Positions 12,601 through 24,407 of a DNA stretch of 64,000 bases are shown one piece after another. The notes below the pieces were generated by a model. It had not been told where the DNA came from, did no database searches, and worked only from the letters and a program-made list of their open reading frames with translations. The DNA is from Cloeon dipterum. Lineage: Eukaryota > Arthropoda > Insecta > Ephemeroptera > Baetidae. The translations under genes and the position numbers were made by a program. The stretch spans positions 4,278,001-4,342,000 of the forward strand of contig NC_088788.1 of the NCBI RefSeq assembly GCF_949628265.1, written 5' to 3'. The stretch's first letter is position 1. Each line of letters begins with the position of its first letter.

Positions 12601-13874
12601 TAAAATTGGAAATGCACAGTAATTTCTTAAAATTGCGTAGTTTGACTCTTTCCAGGCTTTTAAAATATTATCTACAACTAATTTTGGCCAAATTACAATA
12701 ATAATACCATGATATTAATAAAATTCGCAGAATAAAAATGTCATAACATTTACTTTTGGTTGAAAAAGTTCAAATTTCCTTCGACGAAATGGATGCTGTC
12801 CTTTTTCTGAATACAAATAATACTTCAAGTATGGAAGAAGCGACGGGTTTCCATTCTTTTTCAGTAATGAAAAGTTGGGCTTGAACTCATGAACGTTTTA
12901 GTAGGCGCAGAGTGCAATTTTATTTCCGGTGCCAAGGAAGCGGAAGTCATTTCGTGAAAAGAAGACTGGCTGCAATAGCATTCTTGGCAAGTGTTCTCCA
13001 TAATTCCCACGCGGATATGAGAACGGAAGAGTAGAAGGCGGCGAAAGCGAAAAGGGAGACGAAAAAGCAGGTCTCCTGGCGAGAAATGGGGAAAATTGAA
13101 AGGAGCAAGTGCCGGCAAATTGGGTTGCTTCTACTTCTCCTCGGTTCAGACTCCAACTTGCGCTGCTCGCACGCCCAACCAACTTGTGCCTAGACACTTG
13201 GGAATCCGACCGTGTCAACTTTCCGTCCCGGCGGCGCGTCAAAATTCGCGAAAAACAAAGCAAGTATAGTGCTGCAATGCGAACATATATCCGGTTTTTG
13301 CGTTCCAACACATGATCGCTTTAAGGTGGAAATATTTTTATTCATCGCCTTGAAAATTTAATCTCTCACTCAGCTGGAGGCATCTGGCTTCTCCAGTTTT
13401 AGTTGGAGCCGGCGTAAATTACCCACTCCAAATTTAAAACAGACGGCTGCTCTACCGTCTTACCCCGCTCGACGGCTCAGTCAGCGGAAGAATAAAAAAA
13501 ACTCGCGAATTCTCGCACCGCACTCCTCTCTCAGGACGAGAGTAAAAAAGCGAGCCTCTCGTTTGGGAAGAGGGCATAAAACAGCAATTTGCCGCCGAGC
13601 CAACAATTACCGCGCGAGTGAGACAATGGCGGTGCGGTACAAGTAGTAAAGAAGTCGCAGTAGCAGTTGTAATTCTCTTTTTTTGAGCCCGTTCGCGAGT
13701 AGAATTTCTAAACGACGATGTTTTTGCTCGGGCTCGGAAACACGACTTGACTCTTGAGATCAAATTCCACGCCTGCTCTGCAATATGATGAGTGGCTGCT
13801 TAAGAGTTTCTTGCGTACTTACTTGAATATATGATACGATCGCTAGCATTAATTTTTGATATTTCCGATATTTC
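9652..13874. other. Non-coding 4.2 kb
   Basis: Mostly AT-rich, with GC-richer islands at about 12100-12350 and 12880-13700. The minus-strand ORF at 12898-13311 (137 codons) resembles no family I know. No repeats of the main families are present. Confidence 0.5.
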
Positions 13875-14307
13875 CAATTCACCAGTTTCATAAACCCTAA
13901 GTGTTCGAAGCCGCCAACAGATGGTGGAATCATAGATTTAGTTTTAAGGCACTTTCGCTGCGATTTCAGACTCAATTTAGCTACCGTGCATTCTTCAATT
14001 AATTTGCTAATTTTTGACGTGCTGAAAACCAAAATCGGTTCAGCCAATCGCCGTAGAATCGTGAAAAACTATTTTTTGAAATAAAAAATCTTTTCCAACG
14101 TTTCTACGGCGAATGGCTGAACCGATTTTGGTTTTCAGCACGTCAAAAATTAGCAAATTAATTAAAAAAAGCAAAATAGCTAGATTGTGTCTGAAATCGC
14201 AGCGGAAATGCCTTAAAACCGCATAAAACAAAATTTTTAAGAAAGTCTGTGGTTGCGCCATCTGTTGGCGGCTTCAATAACTAAGGGTTTATGCAACTGG
14301 TCAATTG
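13875..14307. repeat. ~430-bp hairpin (foldback) element
   Basis: Left arm 13875-14058 and right arm about 14100-14307 are inverted copies, each about 190-200 bp. The inner ~60 bp, including CCGATTTTGGTTTTCAGCAC, are perfect inverted copies. The loop is about 40 bp. ORFs on the minus strand cross it but only reflect the arms. Confidence 0.87.
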
Positions 14308-15389
14308 AGTTAATTTTTAAATGAAGTGTTAAAGAAATAATTGCGATTGTAAATTCACTGTCCAAATTAGAGATTGAAAATTAAAAATAGCTACCGATAA
14401 TTTGGTGTGAAAATAATTTTCTCAAGGAAGATTTGAATTTAAAAATCTCTATTCACTTCCTTGTATTAATTTGTAGGAGCAGAAGTCGGATGAAATAAAG
14501 AGGGCCACCACAAATCTTTGTCATTTTGGTAGCAGCCAATTTATATTTTTTTAGATTTTTTTACTTTAGCATATTATGAAAATGGAGGGAATTAAATTAA
14601 TCGTTCCCAGACACTGACTCAGTATTTATTTTTCTGGACCTTTCCCAGCCATGCACACTCAAATAAAGCATATGAGCTGAAATTCCGAAGTTTTCGTAGT
14701 CCGAAATTCGGAGCGCGTGCAGCATGACTCGTCGTTGGCCGAAGAAAGAAGTTGGCCTCCGAGGAGCAATTAAAACTTTGCTTTTTTGACATAATTTAAC
14801 GAGGCGGTGGCGGCGGGTGCATGAAGTTGGCGAGGCTGATTAGTCTAAGCCGTTTGGATCGTCATTATATTGTAATGGGCTGAATTCTCGCGCGATTAAA
14901 ATGCTCGAGCGCAAAGGCGAAACTTTTAACGCGATTAGAGCGGATGGAAGGCCGTGTGGCTTCTGCCTCCGTGTAAATGGCTTTTCACGCCTCCCTGCCT
15001 CTGATCGAAGCGAATGGGTCTTCAATCATGATTGATGACTGGACCGTGATTCAATTTCTCTCTCTTTGTACGTTCTTTTTCGACTTGATGAACCTGCGGA
15101 AATTTTATTAGTCTCCTCCGAATCCAGCGGGCATTCAAAATTCTGTGAATTTATTTTTTTTCCCAACACCTTTGCATAAAAATGAAGTTCGAAAAGCACA
15201 ACTCATGAAATTTGAAGCAATATCTATGTCCACCAAAGAGTTAAGTCAAAATATTCTCAATTTTATCACGAGTAATCATTAAATGTTCGATTTATTACTC
15301 TTTTTTAATCGCAATTTAATTAAAATAATTATTTTGAGACGGATAGTTATCACTATTCAATTTATACATTTGACAATAAGATGAAAATT
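14308..15389. other. Non-coding, one CpG-rich patch
   Basis: CpG-richer at about 14700-15020; otherwise AT-rich. Nothing identifiable. Confidence 0.5.
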
Positions 15390-15652
15390 CAGTGGGGGCG
15401 ACGCGCAGATATGGCGTCCGGTGGAGAATGGCGCAAAAAACAGTCACGTGAAAATGCGCGAAAATAAGCAAGCTTTGGTCAATATTGTGACATAATTTGC
15501 TTTACTTGTACTGATTGTGTCTTTTGGATCGTAAAAACAAACTCTTGACGCTCGTACGGCAATCCAAAGAGAGCGTTTTGTTTCCCACATTCAGACGCCA
15601 TCTTGGATCTGCGCAGTGCGAACCAATTTTATCGCACATCTAGACCCCGCTG
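15390..15652 (-). mobile_element. hAT-like MITE, copy 5
   Basis: 263 bp; about 12 bases are missing just inside the left TIR. No clear target duplication remains. Confidence 0.85.
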
Positions 15653-16584
15653 CTTATATTAACGTTTGTACTTTAGTTGAATATAAAATATGTCAATATT
15701 TGTTACATCTAGAATGAGAGCGAAAGTGGTTTTCCAAACAAATACAAAAGGAGAAAATCTTTAATTTGAATTTCCTCAGTTTGAGGCTTCTTAAAATGTT
15801 TGTCTTAATTTTTTGACCTTAAATCCTTAAAAACAATTAAAATTTTACAATCAGTTTTTACCGGGATCTCCTTTTAACTTAATAAATCAACTATAATCAT
15901 GAAATTCTCTACGTCGGATGCAATTTTGCTGTCCGGCTGGCATAACAAACGGTGGTAGAACAAGCCATCAAAATCGAAGACGCAAATTATGCAGAAAATT
16001 GTTCATGCGTGTGTGAAACTAGCGGTGAATAATTGAACGCGGCGTGTAGGTGGTTGTCGGAACTCGGAGCTCTGCACACACTCACACACGCGTTTTTGAG
16101 CCAGCGCAAAGACCGAAGGGAGAATAATTACACGCGAAGTCAGCTAACAAATTTAGCATTGGCACCCGGCGGCGGCGGCACCGCAGCCAAGCAAGCTCAG
16201 AGAAGAGCCGCTGATGAGGCACGAACGGCTCATTCACTCTCGCGCGCGCAGTCACTCAAACCCGAGTTAAAGAGCAAACAAACAAACTAACCAGCAGCCT
16301 GCCGAAAAGCTATCTGTTTCCCAGAAATTTAGAGCTTCACGCCGCTTGACGGGTCCGCCGCGCAGACGAAATACGCAGACACACACATGCACGCCAACCC
16401 CAAAACGTTTAAATATACCTATTTTTGATGCACGGACGTGACAGTGAGCGAGCAATGGGGCTTTCGTTGATTAAGTGGAGCTCCAACTCGAAAATAATTA
16501 TAGAACTACCTTCTTACGGGTTAAGGTTTAACTAATAAATAATTTTCTGAATTTTAATGTTGAAAAATGCAAAATAGTAAATAG

Positions 16585-16844
16585 CAGCGGGGTCCAGATT
16601 CGTGGGACGCGCAGATATGGCGTCCGGTGGAGTATGGCGCGAAAAAACAGTCACGCGAAAATGCGCGAAAAGAACCAAGTTTTCGTCAATTGCGTCATAA
16701 TTTGCGTTGTGTCTTTTGGATCGTAAAAACAAACTCTTGACACTCGTACGGCAATCCAAAGAGAGCTTTTTGCTTCCCTCATTCAGACGCCATCTTGGAT
16801 CTGCGCAGTGGGAACGAATTTTATCGCACATCTGGCTCCCGCTG
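16585..16844 (-). mobile_element. hAT-like MITE, copy 6
   Basis: 260 bp. Flanks GTAAATAG and GTACATAG match at 7 of 8 bases. Confidence 0.9.
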
Positions 16845-17646
16845 GTACATAGATAGAAATAAATAGCGAGATAAACCTTCATATTGGGATTTTGCCTTTC
16901 TTTAAAACTTTCAAAAGAATTATAACTAAAACATTGACATCGTTTTTGGGCAAATGAAACTCATCAGAATTTTACTGTTGTTTGATATCATTTTGCATGT
17001 TTTTTCTGAAAAATGAATAAGAAAAAAAGGAAGTATATTAAATAAAATGTGGTTTAATACTGCTGACTCCACCTTGTGGCAGATTAAGCCAGTAGTTTGA
17101 CGCCTGGGCAAAATGCAGCGATTTCTTTGGTGTGTCAAAAGTGATTCTTTGCAGGGCTTTTAATTAACCCCCTAAGCTGGCGGGGATGCACCCGGAGGAA
17201 CGTGGATAAGTGGCTGCCGTCGCCCACTGCCGCTCCAGAGAGGAAACTGATCTCGCACTTAATCTGCCCGAGAAAAGCGCCCGGCAATAAGGGCGGATTT
17301 CGTTGCTTCCCCTAGCAAGTTAATGGCTGAGACTATTTCTATCTGCTTTTCAGCCTCGCGGGGAGCGTTTGGCTCCATTATTTTTATCAGCTAATGAGGC
17401 TGATTTGTCACTTGACACCAGGAACGTATCCATGACCTGCTTGGATATAGAGACGACGTACAAACATCGACCTTGGTTGTACGAGAGGAAAATTTGATCT
17501 CTCTTATTTATTTTCACCTGCGTTTTAATGATTCTGTAGTACAACCAGGGTTCTTTGAAATTTCTACAAATGTTCAACGAAAATTAGAGGGAAGCATTCT
17601 TCCTCTTTGATTATTTATATCTGTATTTGATGGAAATGCTCTGAAA

Positions 17647-17907
17647 CAGCGAGGGCCAGATTCGTGCGACGCGCAGATATGGCGTCCGGTGGAGCATGGC
17701 GGGAAAAATGGTCACGTGAAAATGCGCGAAAAGAACCAAGTTTTCGTCAATATTGCATCATAATTTGCATTGTGTCTTTTGGTTCGTAAAAACAAACTCT
17801 TGACACTCGTACGGCAATCCAAAGAGAGCTTTTTGCTTCCCACATTCAGACGCCATCTTGGATCTGCGCAGTGCGAACCAATTTTATCGCACATCTGGAC
17901 CCCACTG
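17647..17907 (-). mobile_element. hAT-like MITE, copy 7
   Basis: 261 bp. Flanks CTCTGAAA and CTCTAAAA match at 7 of 8 bases. Confidence 0.9.
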
Positions 17908-18984
17908 CTCTAAAAATTCGCTTTAAAACCTTAAATCGTCAAAATACTGGTTCGAGCACCGACTAAAAATTAGAAAAAGAATATTTAGGAATCCTTACCC
18001 TAAAAAAACTCCAAGTGAAACACACATTAATTCACAAATTTTTCACTGATATAAAACATCTTCAATAAACGAAATGAAATTCACGGAGAAAACTCTAAAT
18101 TTGACCTTTTCTGTTGTAATCTTTTCGATATATAAGTGCCTTTGAGCGGAAGATCATTAGTAAGGCCAGCAGGCTTTCCCACCCTTAAACTTTCTTAAAG
18201 GAAAATTTTTCGAGGGAAAATCCTGCTCGACCAGAGCTACTTAACAGTGGCGAATGCCGTTAAGTTCTTTTGAGTGGTTCTACCACGAAGGGAAACGCAA
18301 GTGGAAGCCAAAAGTTGGAAAAACATACCATAGCCGAGCTCCGTGCTGCCTGTTATGATATTAATAATAATTAAACAACTTTCTTAGCCGCGCGCGCACC
18401 GTAATGGTTTTCTGCGCCGCTTTTATGCCCGCCATAAGTCTGCTAGTTAATATTCCGAGTGAATGTCGGCGGTTTAATAAAAAGACCGTTTTATTGTTAA
18501 GCGCCGGGAAATTACAAACGCGCTCGTCGCGCCTGAGATATGTTTGCCTCGTGTTCTTTCGCATCGCGGCAGTGGCGGCGAACAAGTTGCACTTTAGTTA
18601 GCTACTGCTGCCTGAGGCAAGAACAATCTCGCAAGTTATGACTGTGCAGCGAAACAATTTTCTAACATGAAACGCATGCAATCCTGTGGCTTGGCTTCCC
18701 TACTCAGTGCTCTCATCAGTATGCTCGGCGAAAAGGTGCTTCTTGCTTTCCGCTGGCTGCTTGCGTGGATACAAAAGATGCAAATAATCCAATTTATTAC
18801 TGCTGCTTTGAAAATATTCATAAATTGCCATCAAAGAAAAGTCCTCCGCACATCAAAGATATTAAAATAGATTGTTCTATAAGGCAACAATAAGAAGAGT
18901 TAAGCTTTACTCTCCTTAGGCAACAATTGAAATTTATTTTAGTTGTTGACTAATAAGCATTCATTTGCACTGATTTTTCTACAA

Positions 18985-19432
18985 TTAAAGAGGAATGTTA
19001 ATGCAAAAGCCTGGAAAATGCTTGTTGCCAATGCATAAACTCATCCCTTAGGATTCAGTTAAAGCCTAAATTGACCTAAGAAGCACTGTAATTTTTTGAG
19101 AAAATTGGCTGGAAAGTTAGCGTGCTTTTCAAATGGTAAGGGCTGTCTCCTTACTTGAAATCCAATTTAATTTAAAAACCAAGAGTTTGCCCAATAAGTG
19201 GCTTACACCGTTGAACATATCTCGACGAGAGGAATCGAAATATGCCAAGAAAATATGTTCAAGCACTGTACATTTTGGAGAAAATTGGCAAAATTTGAAT
19301 TTTTACTGTAGGAAGGTCCTTTTTTATTATTGCAAATTGTTTAACAAATTGTTTATCGATCAATTATTGCTTATGGAATATATCCAACAATTCAAATAAT
19401 TTTCAATTGTTGCCTGTATCAATCCACTTTAA
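18985..19432 (+). mobile_element. TTAA-flanked MITE, copy a
   Basis: 448 bp bounded by TTAA on both sides, with inverted ends AGAGGAATGATAC-like and GTATCATTCCACT-like. Outside the TTAA the flanks differ between copies, which fits a TTAA target site as in piggyBac-like elements. An internal short ORF is shared by the copies but has no recognisable function. Confidence 0.8.
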
Positions 19433-20369
19433 GATTTGAAAACTGTTAACTTTGTAGCCACTCTTTCCAAAAATTTGACCAAAACTCAAGCCTCAAAGGA
19501 TTATTAATTTCATTGTTTAGGTTTTTCTGCGTGAATTCTCTTTAATTAAGTTGCAAACCCTGGAAAAAAGCTTTCAACACAGCTTTGCATACTAATTTAA
19601 TCTCAGAGTTTTGAGGAAAACACGGTAATTTTCCTTCCTGTCCGCTTTCGCCTGTAAATTTTCACAAAATTAATTTATGCCGCGCGAAGAGTGTCGTGAG
19701 AACGTAAAAAAGAACCACTTAGGGCGTCAGCTTTGTCCTCGCCCTGATAACAGCTGTATAATTTCAAACGCGCTCAAGCGGCACGGCATTTCTTAAATTT
19801 TCACCCCTGGGAGGCTATCTCCGTTTTTTTCTTCAGTCGGGGAGACGGAAAGTGTCTCATGTAATATATTCTGACAAGCTGCCACAACTTTTCAGGCGAC
19901 ATTAGCATTTTACTCGGAGAGCAGAGCCAACCAAATGTTTATGGCTGCTTCAGATTTCAATTAGCGATTAAGAAGTGGTTTATCCTTAAAAAATACAGTA
20001 AAATCCGTTTTAAAAGCAGTGAAATTTCAAACTTTGGAAGAACGCTGGAAATTAATGAAATATAAAATCGACTATGGTCTATGCTCGTTTTCTTTTATGC
20101 TGTCGTTTTGATAAGCCAAAAGTCATCTTATTAATGGTCTTTAATGGTATTCATTATTCAAATGATTTGAATTATTGGTTCTTCTTTAAAAAAAATCCCC
20201 TCTTACAGCATCTCCTTATGCTCCCTGAGTGAAATAGAAAGATTTCTTTATAATGGTTAATGGTATTAGCTCACCACTAATGCAGTAATTATAGAGATAT
20301 TTAAAATTTGTTTAGAATAAGGGCTGATTTTATTACGCGGTAATCAAACAATGAGTTTTTCTCAACATT
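19433..20369. other. Non-coding between inverted MITE copies a and b
   Basis: AT-rich with one GC-richer patch at about 19680-19870. It would be the loop if copies a and b pair. Confidence 0.5.
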
Positions 20370-20798
20370 TTAAAGTGGAATGATACAGGGCAACATTTGA
20401 AAATTTTGAATTGTTGGATGCCATAAACAATTGATCGATAAACAATTTGTTCAACAATTTGCAATGATAAAAAGGACCTTCCTACAATAAAAATTCAAAT
20501 TTTGCCAATTTTCTCCAAAATTTACAGAGCTTGAACATATTTTCTTGTCATATTCCGATTCCTCTCGTCGAGATCTGTTCAACGTTTTATTGGGGAAACT
20601 CTTGCTTTTGAAATTAAATCGGATTTCAAGTAAGGAGACAGCCATTACCGTTTGAAAAGCACGCTAACTTTCCAGCCAATTTTCTCAAAAATTACACTGC
20701 TTCTTAGGTCAATTTAGGCTTTAACTGAATCTTAAGGGACGAGTTTATGCATTGGCAACAAGCATTTTCCAAGCTTTAGCAGTATCATTCCTCTTTAA
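20370..20798 (-). mobile_element. TTAA-flanked MITE, copy b
   Basis: 429 bp, inverted relative to copy a 0.9 kb away, so the two could pair as a long stem. TTAA lies on both sides. Confidence 0.82.
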
Positions 20799-22005
20799 AA
20801 ATTTCTGAATCTTTAACTCTGCAAGCTGTTCCATTTTTTATACATTTTTAATTTTATTTAGAACTTGTCTCGTAAATTTCAACTGGAAAAAATCCTGTAT
20901 TAAATTGATTGAAAACAAAGGTGGAAAAATTGCGATCCAAAATTTCAATGAAGATTTCCGGCAAGGAACTGAATCTCATTGTAAGAAGCAATGAAACAAA
21001 AAATAGTGAATTGCAGTAAAGCTTTGAAACATAAACTGGCGTCCATCTTTTTACGGCATTCGTCTTCAAAGGCAATAAAAACCACCCCTGGAAGGTGCGG
21101 ACCGTTTCGGGGGGTGGGCTCGACTGTGCTTGCACCATCAGCAAGGTGCGGACGAACACCTCGCGGGATTACAAGGAAGCCGTGTGCCATGCCATTCTCG
21201 TCACGTCCGCGCGGAAAGGGTGCCGGTGTAAAAAATCGGCCGCGATGCCCGTCCGTGCCGCCGCGTGCGGCGATGAATCGGCGCCCAGATTGCACCCCCG
21301 CACATAAATTCCGGCGTTCGTCCGTCCGTCCGTCGGATTCGCATGCTTGTCTCCTCTCCGGGGTGCACGCGGGAATTTTATCGCCGCCGCACCAGAGCGT
21401 ATAGTCATCGTAGTCGTCCGCCGGCATTAGCACATTGTTTGGCAAATCGGCGGGGGTGGCACGGGGTGAAAAAAATGTGCGCAGTAAGTGCCGCCAGATT
21501 GAACCAACCAACTTTCTCACTGGATTGTTTGCCGAGCACTGCGCACACGAACAGTGTTTTCAAACTTTCACCGCTTCTGCCTGCCTCCGCCGGGACTAAG
21601 TGAGCTCGGATTGCTTTTTTCCAGGAAGGTGTACTTTTCAAACTTGGAATGGTGAAAATGTGTGCCTTGAAAAGATTTCTTTTAAATATTTCCTAAACGA
21701 GTTTCTCTTCCAGCTCTCTAGATTGAATTTTAATCTTTAATGTGGAGGGTTTTAATAATTATTTGAGTTGGAGAATTTTATTCTCGTGTTCCGAACAGGA
21801 TGATTATTTTTAGACGATTTAAGAGCCAATTTAGATGCTTTTAACTTTTTTTAGTTAGTTTGCTTGGCAATATTGCTACTCTTTATGAGGGAGTTTCTAT
21901 TTTTAAAATTGCTTTTGCTTCTAAAAAGAGCTTCATTGGAAAATGTCGATTTGGTTTAAAAGTAAAATAAATAAAAATTAGGAATTTAATTTTTTACATT
22001 TGAAA
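20799..22005. other. Non-coding with a strong CpG island (21.05-21.6 kb)
   Basis: The most GC-rich stretch of the window. A 191-codon minus-strand ORF (20945-21520) crosses it, and other long ORFs overlap on the plus strand, as expected from GC richness. The product is not recognised. It might be a first exon and promoter of an unseen gene. Confidence 0.4.
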
Positions 22006-22270
22006 CAGTGGGGGCCAGATTCGTGCGTCGCGCAGATATGGCGTCCGGTGGAGAATGGTACATAAAAACGGTCACGTGAAAATGCGCGAAAAGAAGCAAG
22101 TTTTTGTCAATAATTTGCATTACTTTTACTAATTGTGTTTTTTTGATCATAAAAACAAACTCTTGAAACTCGTACAAGAATCCAAAGAGAGCTTTTTGTT
22201 TCCCTCATGCAGACGCCATCTTGGATCTGCGCGGTGCGAACCAATTTTATTGCATATCTGGCCCCCGCTG
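22006..22270 (-). mobile_element. hAT-like MITE, copy 8
   Basis: 265 bp, with TIR CAGTGGGGGCCAGAT and its complement at the right end. The flanks no longer match, and internal substitutions are more frequent than in other copies, so it is probably older. Confidence 0.87.
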
Positions 22271-24116
22271 AAATTCAGCGCATTCCTCGAGTAACAAATT
22301 CTCAGGATATTAAATATTTATTGTGGTTTTAACCATTGAAGATTATTCGCGTAAATAAAACAAATTGCGTTCACAAATCTTAATTCCCAGCATACCCTGG
22401 TTACTCATAAATCCACGAAAAACACGAAAATCAGTCTCCTTTTCCTAGCATGTGTAAAATAAAGTGAAAACACAGCCCTGGATGCCCGTTGTATTGTTTC
22501 TGGCGATCACAATTTATCTCCCTGCAAAGAAATATCGGCTGTTGCAATAAATTTCGGCCTTTCGAGGGTCCCAAGGGTGCTCAACATTTTCGGGGAAGAA
22601 AATACAAATCAAACTAGAACCGGGAGGTAAGCTTCCGGGCGCCGCCGGTCGCAACAACGCGCAGTGGACAACTTGGGACCCGGATTTTCCGTCTTACGTC
22701 ATAGGGGCGGCACACACGGCACACACGTGCTATCGCGTCGCCGAATCGCTGGATAAAGTATAGGCCGAGACGTGCTTGTCATTCGTGGCACGTGGCGATA
22801 ATGCACGCTGATTTAGGAAAAATGTAAGCAAAGCCAATAAAACACGATCGTGCGCCTCGAATTTCGCGCATACACAAGCCGGAGGCGGCCGATATTGTGT
22901 AAATCCGCGAGAATATGCATCACGTGCGCGCATTCATTCCGGAATCTGGCACGGAAATGGGTTCTGCGGATTCTCGCTCTGCTTCTCCGCGCGTCGTGTG
23001 CGGGCGGGAAGCGAGAGAAATTTCAATCAGTTCGCTAGACTGCAGCCAATCCTGGACGTGCGAGTCGTGTTGTTATGATTTTGATTTTTCTTCGATTTGC
23101 GGCAATTTTTCGAGGGCACTCTCTGCTGCATCGCTTGGCTTGGTCAAATTAAATTTCTTATCTCAATAAAACGTGAGAGACATGATTATTTTTCAAAAAG
23201 ATAAATATAAAATAACATATAAAGAGAGCACTGGAAAGCAGCGTTACCCGGAAAATTAATTTTAAAAGTGAATTTTAAAATAGGAAAACGTGTATAACCT
23301 TTTTTCAAAAATCACTATCATTTTGAAACCATTAGATGGAAAGATTATTTTGTGAACCTTACAAATTATTATTCAACCAAAGAGGATTTTAATTAATATT
23401 TATGAAAAATCTAGAAGTTTGAAAGGAAATAATATTGTATTTTACTCCAGCACATTCATAATCAAAGGAACTTAATTGCTTCCGGGGGCAGACAAATTAT
23501 GAAAATTTAATAGTGAGAAGATAAAAAATAGCACTTTTGAACCTTGAAAGTTTTTTTATTTTTTCATAAATTGCAGATTTTCAAAAGGGGTCTGTGTTTG
23601 GCTTCATTAAAATTCACCAGTTCATAGTAGCGTTAAATACTGCCTAAATTCAGAAAGCTCATTAAATTTCCAGTTTTTCCCACTCAGCAAAATATTTTTC
23701 TCAAATTTACCATTTTCGAAAAAAATAATTCGTCTGGAAATTTCAGCTGGCCGTTAAAGAACGTTTCAATTTTTTTTGGGAAAAATCAAAATACCCAAAA
23801 TTAAGTTAATTTATTCAAGAATCATCACAGAAAAAGTTTTTTTTCATTATAATAATTTCAATGATTTCAGAGGCAAACTTGGACCCTTATTTTTATCAGA
23901 GACTGCGTACAATATAAATAAATTTTTCATTGATTTTCAAGGCCAGATTCATTGGTTACCATGTACGAAAATTTCAAATTTTTCTGATAATGAAAACGTA
24001 ATTAAAATTATAATTGAGTTATGCGCCGGCCACCTTCTGTAATGCAACCAGAAGCGACAGCGTGAAACGCCCCCCTCTGTTGGCCAGCAGCGCCGAGCGC
24101 TGACTAATCAGATTGT
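22271..24116. other. Non-coding
   Basis: CpG-rich at about 22620-23100, then AT-rich to 24.0 kb. No gene is seen. Confidence 0.5.
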
Positions 24117-24407
24117 TTTTGCCAATTTTCTCCGAAATTTACAGTGCTGCACTATGTTTTCTCACATGATTTGGAATCCTCTCATCGAGATCAATCGGAC
24201 AGTCAGACTCTTTTTTTGGGGAAAAGCGGAATTTCAGAGAAAATCGCGATTGCATTCCGTTGAAAATTCTCCATTTAAAACAATGCTAACTTTCTCGAAA
24301 ATTTACAGTGCTGCCTATGTATTTTTTAACCGAACATGATCTTTAGGACCTAATCTGTATGTGTGTTAAAGGATTTTGCGGGGAAATTCACTATCATTCC
24401 TCTTTAA
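24117..24407 (-). mobile_element. Diverged, truncated relative of the TTAA-flanked MITE
   Basis: About 290 bp with recognisable blocks (CCAATTTTCTCCGAAATTTA, the ATCGAGATC region, and the right end TCATTCCTCTTTAA). The left end is missing and the sequence is much more diverged than in the other copies. Confidence 0.6.

Larger units (their letters stand above)
15653..18984. other. Non-coding between MITE copies
   Basis: Outside MITE copies 6 and 7 this holds CpG-rich islands at about 16020-16440, 17160-17350 and 18230-18700. No coding sequence is supported. Confidence 0.5.

Noticed and set aside
12898..13311. 137-codon minus-strand ORF
   Set aside because: No family resemblance, no splice context, and overlapping ORFs of similar length on both strands.
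20945..21520. 191-codon minus-strand ORF as a protein gene
   Set aside because: It lies in a CpG island with long overlapping ORFs in several frames, shows no domain and has no clear exon signals.
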